A stretch of 20,875 bases of DNA from Lentisphaerota bacterium (GTDB taxonomy: Bacteria; Verrucomicrobiota; Kiritimatiellia; RFP12; UBA3636), in assembly GCA_022837245.1 (NCBI GenBank), contig JALHHX010000021.1, positions 1-20,875 on the forward strand, read 5' to 3'. The notes beneath the pieces were generated by a model that was given only the letters and a program-made list of their open reading frames with translations, ran no database searches and had not been told where the DNA came from. The position numbers were made by a program, and so were the translations under genes. Shown here piece by piece: positions 8,089 through 16,606 of the stretch; the stretch's first letter is position 1; each line of letters opens with the position of its first letter.

Positions 8089-8322
8089 GCCAATTGCATG
8101 GAGAAAAGAAAGCTAAAACACAGAGAGGCCGTAATCGAGCGGTACGTATTGGAGTTAAACACCTCGCCTGTTAAGTGCGCGGCAAGAGCTTCGTGTCGTC
8201 GCGCCTTCGCGTATGCGCCGCGAGTACGCAGTTTTTCCGGCAGGTGTGCACTGTAGTGCGCAGTGTTGAGCGGCGGGATGGGGGAGTTATCCAATTTAAA
8301 CGCAAAAAACGCAGATGGCATG

Positions 8323-8351
8323 TTTACTGCTTACAGGTTTTCTGCTACAAT
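8323..8351 (+). promoter_or_regulatory. Putative promoter of the giant-protein gene cluster
   Basis: TTTACT (-35, 8323-8328), a 17-bp spacer, and TACAAT (-10, 8346-8351) match the sigma70-type layout. The predicted start near 8358 gives a leader of about 28 bases containing GAGGA at 8376-8380. The spacer contains TTACAGGTTT (8331-8340), also found at the same offset before the waaC-like gene. Confidence 0.55.
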
Positions 8352-8385
8352 GAAAGCAATTTTTTTTCATAATCCGAGGAAACCC

Positions 8386-11300
8386 ATGAACAGGAACAGG
8401 ATATTTTTTTCGACTGTGCTTCTTTTCTCCATAGCGTGTACGCAAACGATTTTCGCGGGGCCGCTAGAGGATGCCAAGGCTTTGCTTGCGGCGGGAAAAC
8501 CGGGCGAGGTTGACGCCAAGCTTGGCGCCCTGCTGGAGGCCGCCTCGCCTTCACGCGACGTGTTGCTCGTGTCTTTCGACGCGGCTTTGGCCTCGGGAAA
8601 GCTGTACACGGCGGAGCGCCGCGCGCTCGCAATAATGGAATCTCCCGGCGAGCCGCCGGCCAAGTTTCTGGCGGATGCGGCCGAGGTGGCTGGGCTTCTT
8701 GGCAAGGACAGCATACGGCGCGACCGCCTAATGTATCTGGCAAAGGTCGAAAAGAACGCGACGCCGCTGGCGAAGAAAGCCTTGGCGTCGCTGCTGTGGG
8801 ACGGGGCGGAGGCGGAGTTGTTTGCCCGCTATGTAAAGCAGTTTGGCTCGGACGCCGATTCGCTTGAACTCGGGATGAGGAATTTGCGGAGGTTGCGCGA
8901 AACTGGCAAGGCGGACGAGTATGTCAAGCAGGTTGACGTGATCTTGGGGACTTGGAAGGGGAGCGCCGAGCTGGAGTCGGTTTTCGTGGACATGTCCTCC
9001 GCAGTGAGAGACATGGGCGGGCTCTCGCGCGATTCACTTTCTGATGTCATAATAAAGAATAAGGTTGTTGATCCTTCGTTCTTATACAAATGGACACATG
9101 TAGTCGGCTGGGGCAAGAACTTTGTTAGGGAGGAGTATCTTCTCATGCTCCAGGAGAAAATCCTGCCTGAATTTTTGACGAGCGAGCGTTTTGCGGAGGC
9201 GGTGAACATAGCTGCAATACCGCAGGATAGGCGAGATGCTTTTGCCAAACGGGTATGGGCGCTTGTTCCGGCCGCGCTGCAGAGCACTAACACGTGGTAT
9301 GCCCGGCGTATCGGCGAGATCGCCGAGACTAATCCAGGCAACTTCTTTGCGGCGGAAAATCCTGTGGCATCGCCCGCCTCGCGCCTTGCGCTCGTCAGGA
9401 AAATGATGGAGGGGCAGAAGAGCTTCGAAGGCTATTGGGCCGACCGCGTGCGCGGCATATGGTCGAAATCCCGCTGGAGCACTGCGGACAAAGTGGCGTT
9501 GATCAGGGACTACCCAGGGCTGATTCACCACGATTCGATCGTCGAGGAGATGTCCGGGAGCATTATTAGCAACAAGAACGTGGCGTTGTTGAAGGACGCT
9601 ATTTACAGCAAGGGCGGGGGCAGGGGAATCATGCATCGCGCTATGTTCCCAACGACTACCACGCTGGGTGACAAGGCCCAGATCGCCGAGAGCTGGCGCG
9701 CGGTGAACCGCGAGAACGGGAACGACATCGACCTTGCATCCCAGTTGCTCAACTGTCAAGCTCTGACGATGGCGGAGCGCGTCGGGCTTCTGCGCGAAGC
9801 TTTCCAGAAAACCGGGTACAACGAGTCTTGGAAGCGTTTCGCGGAGAACACTGGCATGCCGAACAGGGACACTCCCGAGATGCAGGCTTTTCTTGGTGAG
9901 ATAAAGCCCGGGGCGGCGGGCAACAACGCGTTCGAGGCGAATGCGGCGGCGCTGCGCTGGATGCAGTACAAACAGCCGAACAGCCAGCCGCCGGACGGCG
10001 TGCACGAGGTCGCAGCCAAGGCTTTCGGCGGGTTCCAGGGCAAATATCCTGGGACAGACGTGAATTTGAACGCAAATTTCGAGTCTGTTGCAAACCACTA
10101 CTTGGGGCTTTCGCGCAACAGTCCAGAGGCTTGCAAGGAGTATCTAAAGGTTGTGTCTCCTAAGATCGGCAAGGGCGCCGGCAAGGCCATGTGGGACAAT
10201 CTGATCGTCGCCGCGAACACGTCGGGGGAGGTTGCCCCACGGAAGATGGTCGCGAAGCTCCATGAGGCGATAGAAGGGGATATACTGGAGTTCGCGGTGA
10301 CAGAGGAGAAGGACTCAAAAGAAGCTTTCTACGCCCCGTATTATCCAAAACTTAGTGCTCCGTTTGTCGCCGACTACGTTTCCCGCAACTTGGATGTATG
10401 GGCGCCGGAGGCTGCTGTGCGCGAGCTTACGACATTGCTTGGCGTAATCGAATTGGGCAAACTCGACCCGGGCCTTGCAAACAGGTTGCTTGAGTGGGCG
10501 GATTCCAAGAGCAGGGGTGTCGGGGAGGCGGCTCCCGTGTTGGCGCCTGAGAAGCTGCCACTCGAAAAGATGACGGTTGATCTTTTCGACAACTGGAAGG
10601 GCACGGATTACCAGCGCGAGCTGCTGCTGCGTATTTACGTCTCAGTCAAAAAGAGGGATGTCGGGGCGCAGAGGTACATCGCAGGGGCTTTGAAACAGTC
10701 TCCAATGGCGCGTCAGCGTGCGCTGTCGCGCATCCTGGAATGGGGCCAGGTTGTGCCTAATTCGCCATACCTCGCACGCGAAGTGGCATCCGAGGAGCTG
10801 ACCTCGCCTTTAACCGTCCTCGGCGTTTTAAACAAGGAATGGGCGGAAGCCGCGTCCGCGGGGGCATGCGCGAATGCAATGCACGTGCCGCAACGCGCGC
10901 TCGCGCATATTTACAACTTGACCGACAACTTGAAGGACGAAATAGCCGCCTCGAAAAAGGGATCCGAGATATACGCCGCCAACTCGCGCGCCATGCGGCT
11001 TATGGGGGCGGGAGGGTATCCATATGGGAACATCTGGGACTTCCGATACATTTCTCTGCGCACTATAAGCCAGGCGCTGGAGCAGGGCGATGTCCGGTCC
11101 CTGCCGATGCTCTCCAGAGCAGCGGTCCGCGCCTACCACGGCTCGGCGCAGGGGGATTATCTGCGAACCCTCCAGGCTATGGCTGACGCTGGGGCATGGG
11201 AAAGCGTTTACATGATGGCGGGTCAGATAGACATGGAGAACAAGAACTCCGCCCCGCAGTTCGCTCGGTGGCGCTCGGAAGCGTCGTCGCGCCTGCCGGG

Positions 11301-14300
11301 CGTGTATCCGGTTTCGGAGAACGACCCGTCGTTCCCGCTTTACGTTGCGGCGGACGAGCTGATCGGCAACCGCAACCCGGAGCGCGCATGGATGCTCCTG
11401 CAGCGCAATATTGCAATATTCGAGAAGGATCCGCTGCGTTATCCGCCGCAGTTCACCGCCTGGGCGGTCGAGCAGTTGCGCCATTCACGCGGCAGCAAGG
11501 ACGAGCTGCTCAACAAGGCCAAGAGCATGATCGATAAAATGCTGGCCAAGGAGGCGGAGCTTTCGCCGGATCTCGCCGCGAACCTTATGCTGACTCGTGC
11601 GGAGATAGCGCGCGATACGCGCCAGTTCGACAGAGCCCATCTGGAATACCAGTCGATAAGGAACCATCCCGTGTACCAGAAGACGGAAGCGGGGCGCCAG
11701 GCGATGTTCCGCGACGTCGACCTGCTCGTCACCATGGGCAACTCCGAAGGGGCGCAGGAGACTATCGAGCAGTGGCTCACAATGCCGGACACGACCATCC
11801 AGGCGCAGGCCCACTACATGTTGGCGCGCATTGCCTTCGAGCGTGAGGATTACGAGGAGACGCGCAAGCAGCTTGACAAGGTTTTCGAGCTCGATTTCAC
11901 ACACACCGAGGCGCGCCTGCTGCACGGCAAATGGAAGCTTGCCACCAACTACGAAATAGACGAGACCCAAGTGCTCGTGGGAACGCTTTCCGACAGGTCG
12001 TTGATCCGACCCGGGCAACCTCTTGCGATCACCGTCCAGGACCGCAACCTCGGCGTGGCCGGCGGGGGCGCCTCGATCCCCATCCTAATAACCACGTCGA
12101 AAGGCGGCGATGCCGAGATCCTGCCCCTGTATCCCTCGGCGCGCGACCCGTCCCTTTTCCGCGGCACTATTGACACTGTGCTCTCGGCTGCCACACCTAG
12201 CAATGGCCTGTTGAACGTGCGTGGCAATGAAACCGTGACGTACAACGTGGAGCCGGGATTCCTCCGGGCGCGCGGCCTGCGGTCGAGTGACCCGAAAAAC
12301 CTGCAGATTGTGGACGACGCCTCCATGGCAGTCGGCGCCGCGTTGCCAGATGCCAAGGAAGGCGGGGCAGAAGCCGAGCTTGAAGTGCTGCTCTCGGGTG
12401 GCTCGCTCGATGCCGACGAACGTATGCTCTCGCAGAACCTCAGGCCGGGCAATCCGATCTACGTGGCGGTGCGCGACAGGGATCGCAGCATCACGGAAGG
12501 ACAAGACGAAGTTAAAGTGTCGATCTCCACGAGTTCCGGCGACGCGCTGCGCGGCGTGTCCCTGACCGAGACGGCGCCGTTCTCTGGCATATTCAGAGCC
12601 TCAGTGCCCACCTTCCTGCCGGCTCCGCTTGCCTCGGCCAGCGACTCGGCTTCGGGCGTGAACCCGGGCGACGTGATCAACCGCAAACGCAAAGGCACGT
12701 GGCGGAGCCTGCCGGACGGCGAGCCGCGCAAGTGGATCGACGTTGATACCATGGGCTCGCACCTCGTCTCCGTGGCGACTCTCGATGCGCCGAACCCGGC
12801 CGACATCACGCACCTGCGCCTACACGGGCGCCTCGCAGAGGGCGAGCAGCTCATCGGCGAGTTCCCCGAGAACCGCGAGGCCAACCGCGGCGGTATAATC
12901 GAAAAGAGCGACCTCAACAGGCTTAACGACAGCGGGCAAATCCGGCGCAACATGTTCAAGAGCACCTCAGCACCCGTCGCCCTGGACAACTGGGACGCGA
13001 GGATCGACGGCACCGGGCAGAACCAAAGCTTCTTTGTGAGCGGGACGATCTGCCCTCCGGAGCCTGTGCGCCTCCGCATGAAACTCCAACCGCTACTTGG
13101 CGAGGTCAAGGGGCCGTACGCCGCGGCTGGCGCGGGCGAGGAGAACTTCTCGGTGCGCTGGAGCGGCTTTGTAACGGCGCGCAAGGATGGCGCCCATAAA
13201 TTCTTTTTTGCGAGCGACGACGGCGCACGCGTCTGGGTTGGCGACAAGCAGGTTGTGGACGAATGGGTTGGCCGCGGCGAGACCGATTCAGTGTTCGAGC
13301 TGAACATGAAGGCCGGCCAGTTGGTTCCCATCCGCATCGAATACTTCCAGTCGACAGGGACAGGTTCGGCGAAATTCGCGTGGATCGAGCCGGAGGGCAG
13401 CAGGCAGCTTGTTCCGAGGGAATGCCTGTCCGTAGACAAGGAAGGAATCGAATCAGGACTTCTGGGCGAGTATTTCCGCGGTCAGGAAGTGAAAGGAACC
13501 CCATTCCTGAAGCGCGTGGACGACCGCGTCGATTTCGGTGCATGGCCGCTCGGCGTTTTCAAGGTGAAGTTGAACGATGCCGCAGCGCTTGCTGAAATGC
13601 GTTCCAAGGCCGCGCGCGAAAACCTGCTATTGCGCGAGGCGTGGGTGGAGGTGCTGCTCGACGGTTATCCGATCATAAGCGGGAGCGGAGCGACGCTGCT
13701 CAACGAGATCGGCGACATGTATCTGGAAGCCGGGCCGCATTCCCTCGAGGTCTTCGCCTCCGGCCGGTCCAACAACGATTCATTCCGACTTGTCATGGAA
13801 CAGGACAACGGGCAGTACGCGCCGTTGCCCGCGCAGTGGTCCGATCCGAAGCAGAACGAGGTGCTTGCCGACTTCCTATCCGACCGAGCCAAGGTGGAGC
13901 GCACGGCAACGGGCTTCAAGGCCACGTTCGAGACGCCGGTTCGACTGCGCGCCATCAGGTGGGAGTTTGTCGATTTCGCGGGAGCGGAAGTGCAGGTCTC
14001 CGGTTTGGGGCTGGTGGATTCCGACGGCAAGGAGATAATCCCCGTCGATTCCGACTACAGCGACTCGCTTGAAAACACAACGCTGGAAGTTGCGCCTGGG
14101 GACCGTATACGTATATCCTACGAGGACGAATTCACGAGCAGGGGCGACAAGCGCTTGGTAGAGCGGTGGCTGTCGTCATCCTTCCACGATGCGGAGGTGC
14201 AGTTCGTCTTCGAGTCCGTGCTCATGAGCCCTGGTGGCAATTACCAGAAGGACTACTTCGAGGCGTACCGCGTGCGTCCAGGCGACTCATTTTTCCTGCG

Positions 14301-16551
14301 TGTCACGGATCCTGACATGGATTTGAGGCCGGGTGTCGATGAAGTGGAAGTCGCCATCTCCGCCGGCGGCAGGCCCGCTGTTAAAATGCGCGCGGTGGAA
14401 GTGCTCGACGAAAAAGTCCAGAACCGCCGCCAGCAAGGCTATGCGGGTGGTGTGTTCTACGTTATGGTGAACACAGTGGACGCCGCCGACGCCGCGGCCG
14501 TCGCAGCCAACCCCAAGGCGCTTCCGCTGAAGCCCGGCGAAATGGTGACAGCGAAGTTCTTTGACCGCGAGAACACCATGCCTGGAATCCCGATCGAGCG
14601 TGAGGCGCGCGTTCTGGCCGCCGGTCCGACCGATCCCGAATTTGTGTTCTACAACACATGGCTTGAGAGCATTGAAGACGATGACGACCGCGCACAGCTG
14701 CGCCTGCTGCATATCCAGCGCCGTCCTGGCAATGAGAATATCGACAAGATTCTCAAGGACGTCTACCACGCCAGGCCTATGACCCCTGAGGAACTCCCTG
14801 CGGAAGGGCCGGTTGTGGTGAACGCGTCGGTGCCTGTCCCCATAAGCGTCTACGATCCCTCCCGCGCGCGTCACGAAGGCAGCATGATCGTCGTCGAGGC
14901 AGTGACGGCGACCGAGCTTGAGGCTGCGGCTTCCGAGGGGCGCGACGCCGAGAGCGTCGAACTTAATCTCACCCTCGAAAGACTCCCGGCCGAGATCCAT
15001 CTGGATTCGGAGGCGGAACGCGATGCGATGGGCACACAGCGTTTCAACGGCCTGCTGCGTCTGCGTCTTGGAGAGGGCGAGCAGCGCGACTACCTTGAGA
15101 TGTACAACGCGGCGGCCAAGGGGCCGATTGAGCTGCGCATCAACGGCAACGACAAGATTCGCCTGCGCGTGATCGGCGAGGACGGCAAGCCGCAGGAAGA
15201 GCGTTGGCTGGAACTCGTCTCCGCCGCGCGTCTGCGCCTGATGGACAGCACATATACGGCGGACCGCAACGCCGTGCATTTGGGCGACCGCTTCCACATT
15301 TCGGTCGAAGATCCCGACCGCGACGTTTCAGCGACACAGGACGTCGTGAGGGTTGAGATCAAGGCGATGACCGGCGGCGCTAGCCGCTCCGTCAACCTTA
15401 CCGAGACGATGCCGCATTCGGGTCGGTTCACGGGTAGCATACGCCCTGTCTACTCGCCGGATGGGAAGCTCCCGGAAGATGCCACTGATGAATCTTTCCC
15501 TGTCGCTTACGGCGACACGGTGGTGTTTAGCTACGACGACCAGACCACCCTGCCGTTCATGACGCCCGGGCGCGTATCGGTGGACGGCGAGGTTTACAAA
15601 GGATCCGACGGTAGAGTGCGGATGTTCAGCAAGCGCTTCCGCGATTCTGAGCAGGCTGTTTCAGTGCAGTTCCGCATGGCTGAGAGCCTTTTCGAGAACG
15701 CCAAGGAGCTTCGCAAGCTGGGAGAAAACGCGAGGAGTGCAGAGGCCATTTCATCAGGCCGTGAAATCCTTGAGACGGCGCTGCGTGATTACCCCGGGAC
15801 GGAACACGCCGTCGAGGGCGAATATCTGCTTGGCAACCTGTACCAGGAACTGGCCACAGAGGAGAAGGACGCAGGAAAGCCCGACGAGGCTCGCGTCCTC
15901 TACGAAGAGGCTCTCGCCCGTTTCACTGGCATACTGGCCACGTGGCCAGGGAGTGAGTACGCCCCGCGCGCGCAGTACCATAAGGCGCTTTGCCTTGAGA
16001 TGCTGGGCGACTACAACCGCGCTTCCGAAGAATACGTCAAGATGACCTACTTGTACCCGAGTTCGCCGCTTGTGGGCGACGCGACGGTTCGTCTGGCCAC
16101 CTACTACTATACGCAGGAGCAGCGCTACGACACCGCCGGCCGCATCTATGAGAACTTCCAGAAACGATTCCCATCGCATGAACGCGCCGCGGCGTCGCTC
16201 TTCATGGGCGCGCAGTGCCACATAAAGCAAGCCGAGAAACTTTGGGGAGATGATTTCGGCAAAGAGGGCTCGAGAATGCCGCGGGAATCGGCCGAGGAAT
16301 ACAAGGCGGCTGTGGCGTCGTTCGACAAGCTTATCCAGGAGTACCCTGGCGGCACGGATGATGAACGCGCACTGAGGGCACAGGCGATGTACTGGGCCGG
16401 CGATGCGAGCTTCAGGACCGGGGATTACAAGAATGCGTACCTTTACTTCAAGCGCAACGTGTTTGAATATCCGGAAACCGAGTGGGCGCGCCGTTCGCGT
16501 GGTATGCTCTGGCAGGAGAGCAAGGCCTTCGAGTCGCTGGAAAATCTGTAA
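8386..16551 (+). CDS. Giant exported protein: helical repeats, repeated beta modules, PA14 region, C-terminal TPRs
   Basis: The product is 2721 residues. I chose the ATG at 8386 because GAGGA lies 5 bases upstream and a signal peptide follows directly (MNRNRIFFSTVLLFSIACTQ, likely cut after residue 24); the frame is open 41 codons further up but with no such signals. Residues about 25-1180 look like TPR/HEAT-type helical repeats. Residues about 1190-1440 hold two beta modules. A PA14 domain spans about 1565-1680 (FFFASDDGARVWVGDKQVVD, with D1611-D1612), and a second, degenerate PA14-like unit starts at GLLGEYF (1691). Three more beta modules occupy about 1940-2400, with acidic loops at D1975, D2157 and D2309. 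Residues 2423-2721 are TPRs. PA14 suggests glycan binding and the rest a scaffold in the periplasm or on the surface; no enzyme motif or C-terminal anchor was seen. The function is unknown. It heads a cluster leading to an ExbB-type gene. Confidence 0.88.
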   Translation: MNRNRIFFSTVLLFSIACTQTIFAGPLEDAKALLAAGKPGEVDAKLGALLEAASPSRDVLLVSFDAALASGKLYTAERRALAIMESPGEPPAKFLADAAEVAGLLGKDSIRRDRLMYLAKVEKNATPLAKKALASLLWDGAEAELFARYVKQFGSDADSLELGMRNLRRLRETGKADEYVKQVDVILGTWKGSAELESVFVDMSSAVRDMGGLSRDSLSDVIIKNKVVDPSFLYKWTHVVGWGKNFVREEYLLMLQEKILPEFLTSERFAEAVNIAAIPQDRRDAFAKRVWALVPAALQSTNTWYARRIGEIAETNPGNFFAAENPVASPASRLALVRKMMEGQKSFEGYWADRVRGIWSKSRWSTADKVALIRDYPGLIHHDSIVEEMSGSIISNKNVALLKDAIYSKGGGRGIMHRAMFPTTTTLGDKAQIAESWRAVNRENGNDIDLASQLLNCQALTMAERVGLLREAFQKTGYNESWKRFAENTGMPNRDTPEMQAFLGEIKPGAAGNNAFEANAAALRWMQYKQPNSQPPDGVHEVAAKAFGGFQGKYPGTDVNLNANFESVANHYLGLSRNSPEACKEYLKVVSPKIGKGAGKAMWDNLIVAANTSGEVAPRKMVAKLHEAIEGDILEFAVTEEKDSKEAFYAPYYPKLSAPFVADYVSRNLDVWAPEAAVRELTTLLGVIELGKLDPGLANRLLEWADSKSRGVGEAAPVLAPEKLPLEKMTVDLFDNWKGTDYQRELLLRIYVSVKKRDVGAQRYIAGALKQSPMARQRALSRILEWGQVVPNSPYLAREVASEELTSPLTVLGVLNKEWAEAASAGACANAMHVPQRALAHIYNLTDNLKDEIAASKKGSEIYAANSRAMRLMGAGGYPYGNIWDFRYISLRTISQALEQGDVRSLPMLSRAAVRAYHGSAQGDYLRTLQAMADAGAWESVYMMAGQIDMENKNSAPQFARWRSEASSRLPGVYPVSENDPSFPLYVAADELIGNRNPERAWMLLQRNIAIFEKDPLRYPPQFTAWAVEQLRHSRGSKDELLNKAKSMIDKMLAKEAELSPDLAANLMLTRAEIARDTRQFDRAHLEYQSIRNHPVYQKTEAGRQAMFRDVDLLVTMGNSEGAQETIEQWLTMPDTTIQAQAHYMLARIAFEREDYEETRKQLDKVFELDFTHTEARLLHGKWKLATNYEIDETQVLVGTLSDRSLIRPGQPLAITVQDRNLGVAGGGASIPILITTSKGGDAEILPLYPSARDPSLFRGTIDTVLSAATPSNGLLNVRGNETVTYNVEPGFLRARGLRSSDPKNLQIVDDASMAVGAALPDAKEGGAEAELEVLLSGGSLDADERMLSQNLRPGNPIYVAVRDRDRSITEGQDEVKVSISTSSGDALRGVSLTETAPFSGIFRASVPTFLPAPLASASDSASGVNPGDVINRKRKGTWRSLPDGEPRKWIDVDTMGSHLVSVATLDAPNPADITHLRLHGRLAEGEQLIGEFPENREANRGGIIEKSDLNRLNDSGQIRRNMFKSTSAPVALDNWDARIDGTGQNQSFFVSGTICPPEPVRLRMKLQPLLGEVKGPYAAAGAGEENFSVRWSGFVTARKDGAHKFFFASDDGARVWVGDKQVVDEWVGRGETDSVFELNMKAGQLVPIRIEYFQSTGTGSAKFAWIEPEGSRQLVPRECLSVDKEGIESGLLGEYFRGQEVKGTPFLKRVDDRVDFGAWPLGVFKVKLNDAAALAEMRSKAARENLLLREAWVEVLLDGYPIISGSGATLLNEIGDMYLEAGPHSLEVFASGRSNNDSFRLVMEQDNGQYAPLPAQWSDPKQNEVLADFLSDRAKVERTATGFKATFETPVRLRAIRWEFVDFAGAEVQVSGLGLVDSDGKEIIPVDSDYSDSLENTTLEVAPGDRIRISYEDEFTSRGDKRLVERWLSSSFHDAEVQFVFESVLMSPGGNYQKDYFEAYRVRPGDSFFLRVTDPDMDLRPGVDEVEVAISAGGRPAVKMRAVEVLDEKVQNRRQQGYAGGVFYVMVNTVDAADAAAVAANPKALPLKPGEMVTAKFFDRENTMPGIPIEREARVLAAGPTDPEFVFYNTWLESIEDDDDRAQLRLLHIQRRPGNENIDKILKDVYHARPMTPEELPAEGPVVVNASVPVPISVYDPSRARHEGSMIVVEAVTATELEAAASEGRDAESVELNLTLERLPAEIHLDSEAERDAMGTQRFNGLLRLRLGEGEQRDYLEMYNAAAKGPIELRINGNDKIRLRVIGEDGKPQEERWLELVSAARLRLMDSTYTADRNAVHLGDRFHISVEDPDRDVSATQDVVRVEIKAMTGGASRSVNLTETMPHSGRFTGSIRPVYSPDGKLPEDATDESFPVAYGDTVVFSYDDQTTLPFMTPGRVSVDGEVYKGSDGRVRMFSKRFRDSEQAVSVQFRMAESLFENAKELRKLGENARSAEAISSGREILETALRDYPGTEHAVEGEYLLGNLYQELATEEKDAGKPDEARVLYEEALARFTGILATWPGSEYAPRAQYHKALCLEMLGDYNRASEEYVKMTYLYPSSPLVGDATVRLATYYYTQEQRYDTAGRIYENFQKRFPSHERAAASLFMGAQCHIKQAEKLWGDDFGKEGSRMPRESAEEYKAAVASFDKLIQEYPGGTDDERALRAQAMYWAGDASFRTGDYKNAYLYFKRNVFEYPETEWARRSRGMLWQESKAFESLENL

Positions 16552-16606
16552 CATTGGCGGGCCGGCTTCAGTGACCCGCACCAAAGAAATCCTGAACGGA
16601 GAATAA

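Larger units (their letters stand above)
8077..8385. other. Intergenic region between divergent ABC ATPase and giant-protein genes
   Basis: This 309-bp stretch has no convincing gene. Short open frames on both strands lack family-like sequence and ribosome-binding sites. It holds a TATAAT for the minus-strand ABC gene (8083-8088) and a good promoter for the plus-strand giant gene (8323-8351). Some AACACAGAGAGG / AACGCAGATGG-like words near 8116 and 8309 may be worn repeats, but this is weak. Confidence 0.6.

Noticed and set aside
8116..8316. AACACAGAGAGG and AACGCAGATGG words, considered as remnants of a dispersed repeat
   Set aside because: Only two short, imperfect copies are present; not enough to support a repeat family from this window.
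8073..8321. 82-codon minus-strand frame in the intergenic region
   Set aside because: No recognisable domain and no ribosome-binding site; it covers the promoter elements of both flanking genes.
9082..10098. 338-codon open frame antisense to the giant gene
   Set aside because: It is a shadow of GC-rich coding sequence: no ribosome-binding site, no family-like sequence, and the plus-strand frame carries the signal peptide and repeats.
14287..15297. 336-codon open frame antisense to the giant gene
   Set aside because: It lies opposite clear beta modules of the giant protein; its composition is that of a reverse-complement shadow.
16557..16579. GCGGG...CCCGC inverted repeat after the giant gene, considered as a terminator
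   Set aside because: The stem is 5 bp with a 13-base loop and no T-run, and the next gene starts 28 bp later with a good ribosome-binding site.
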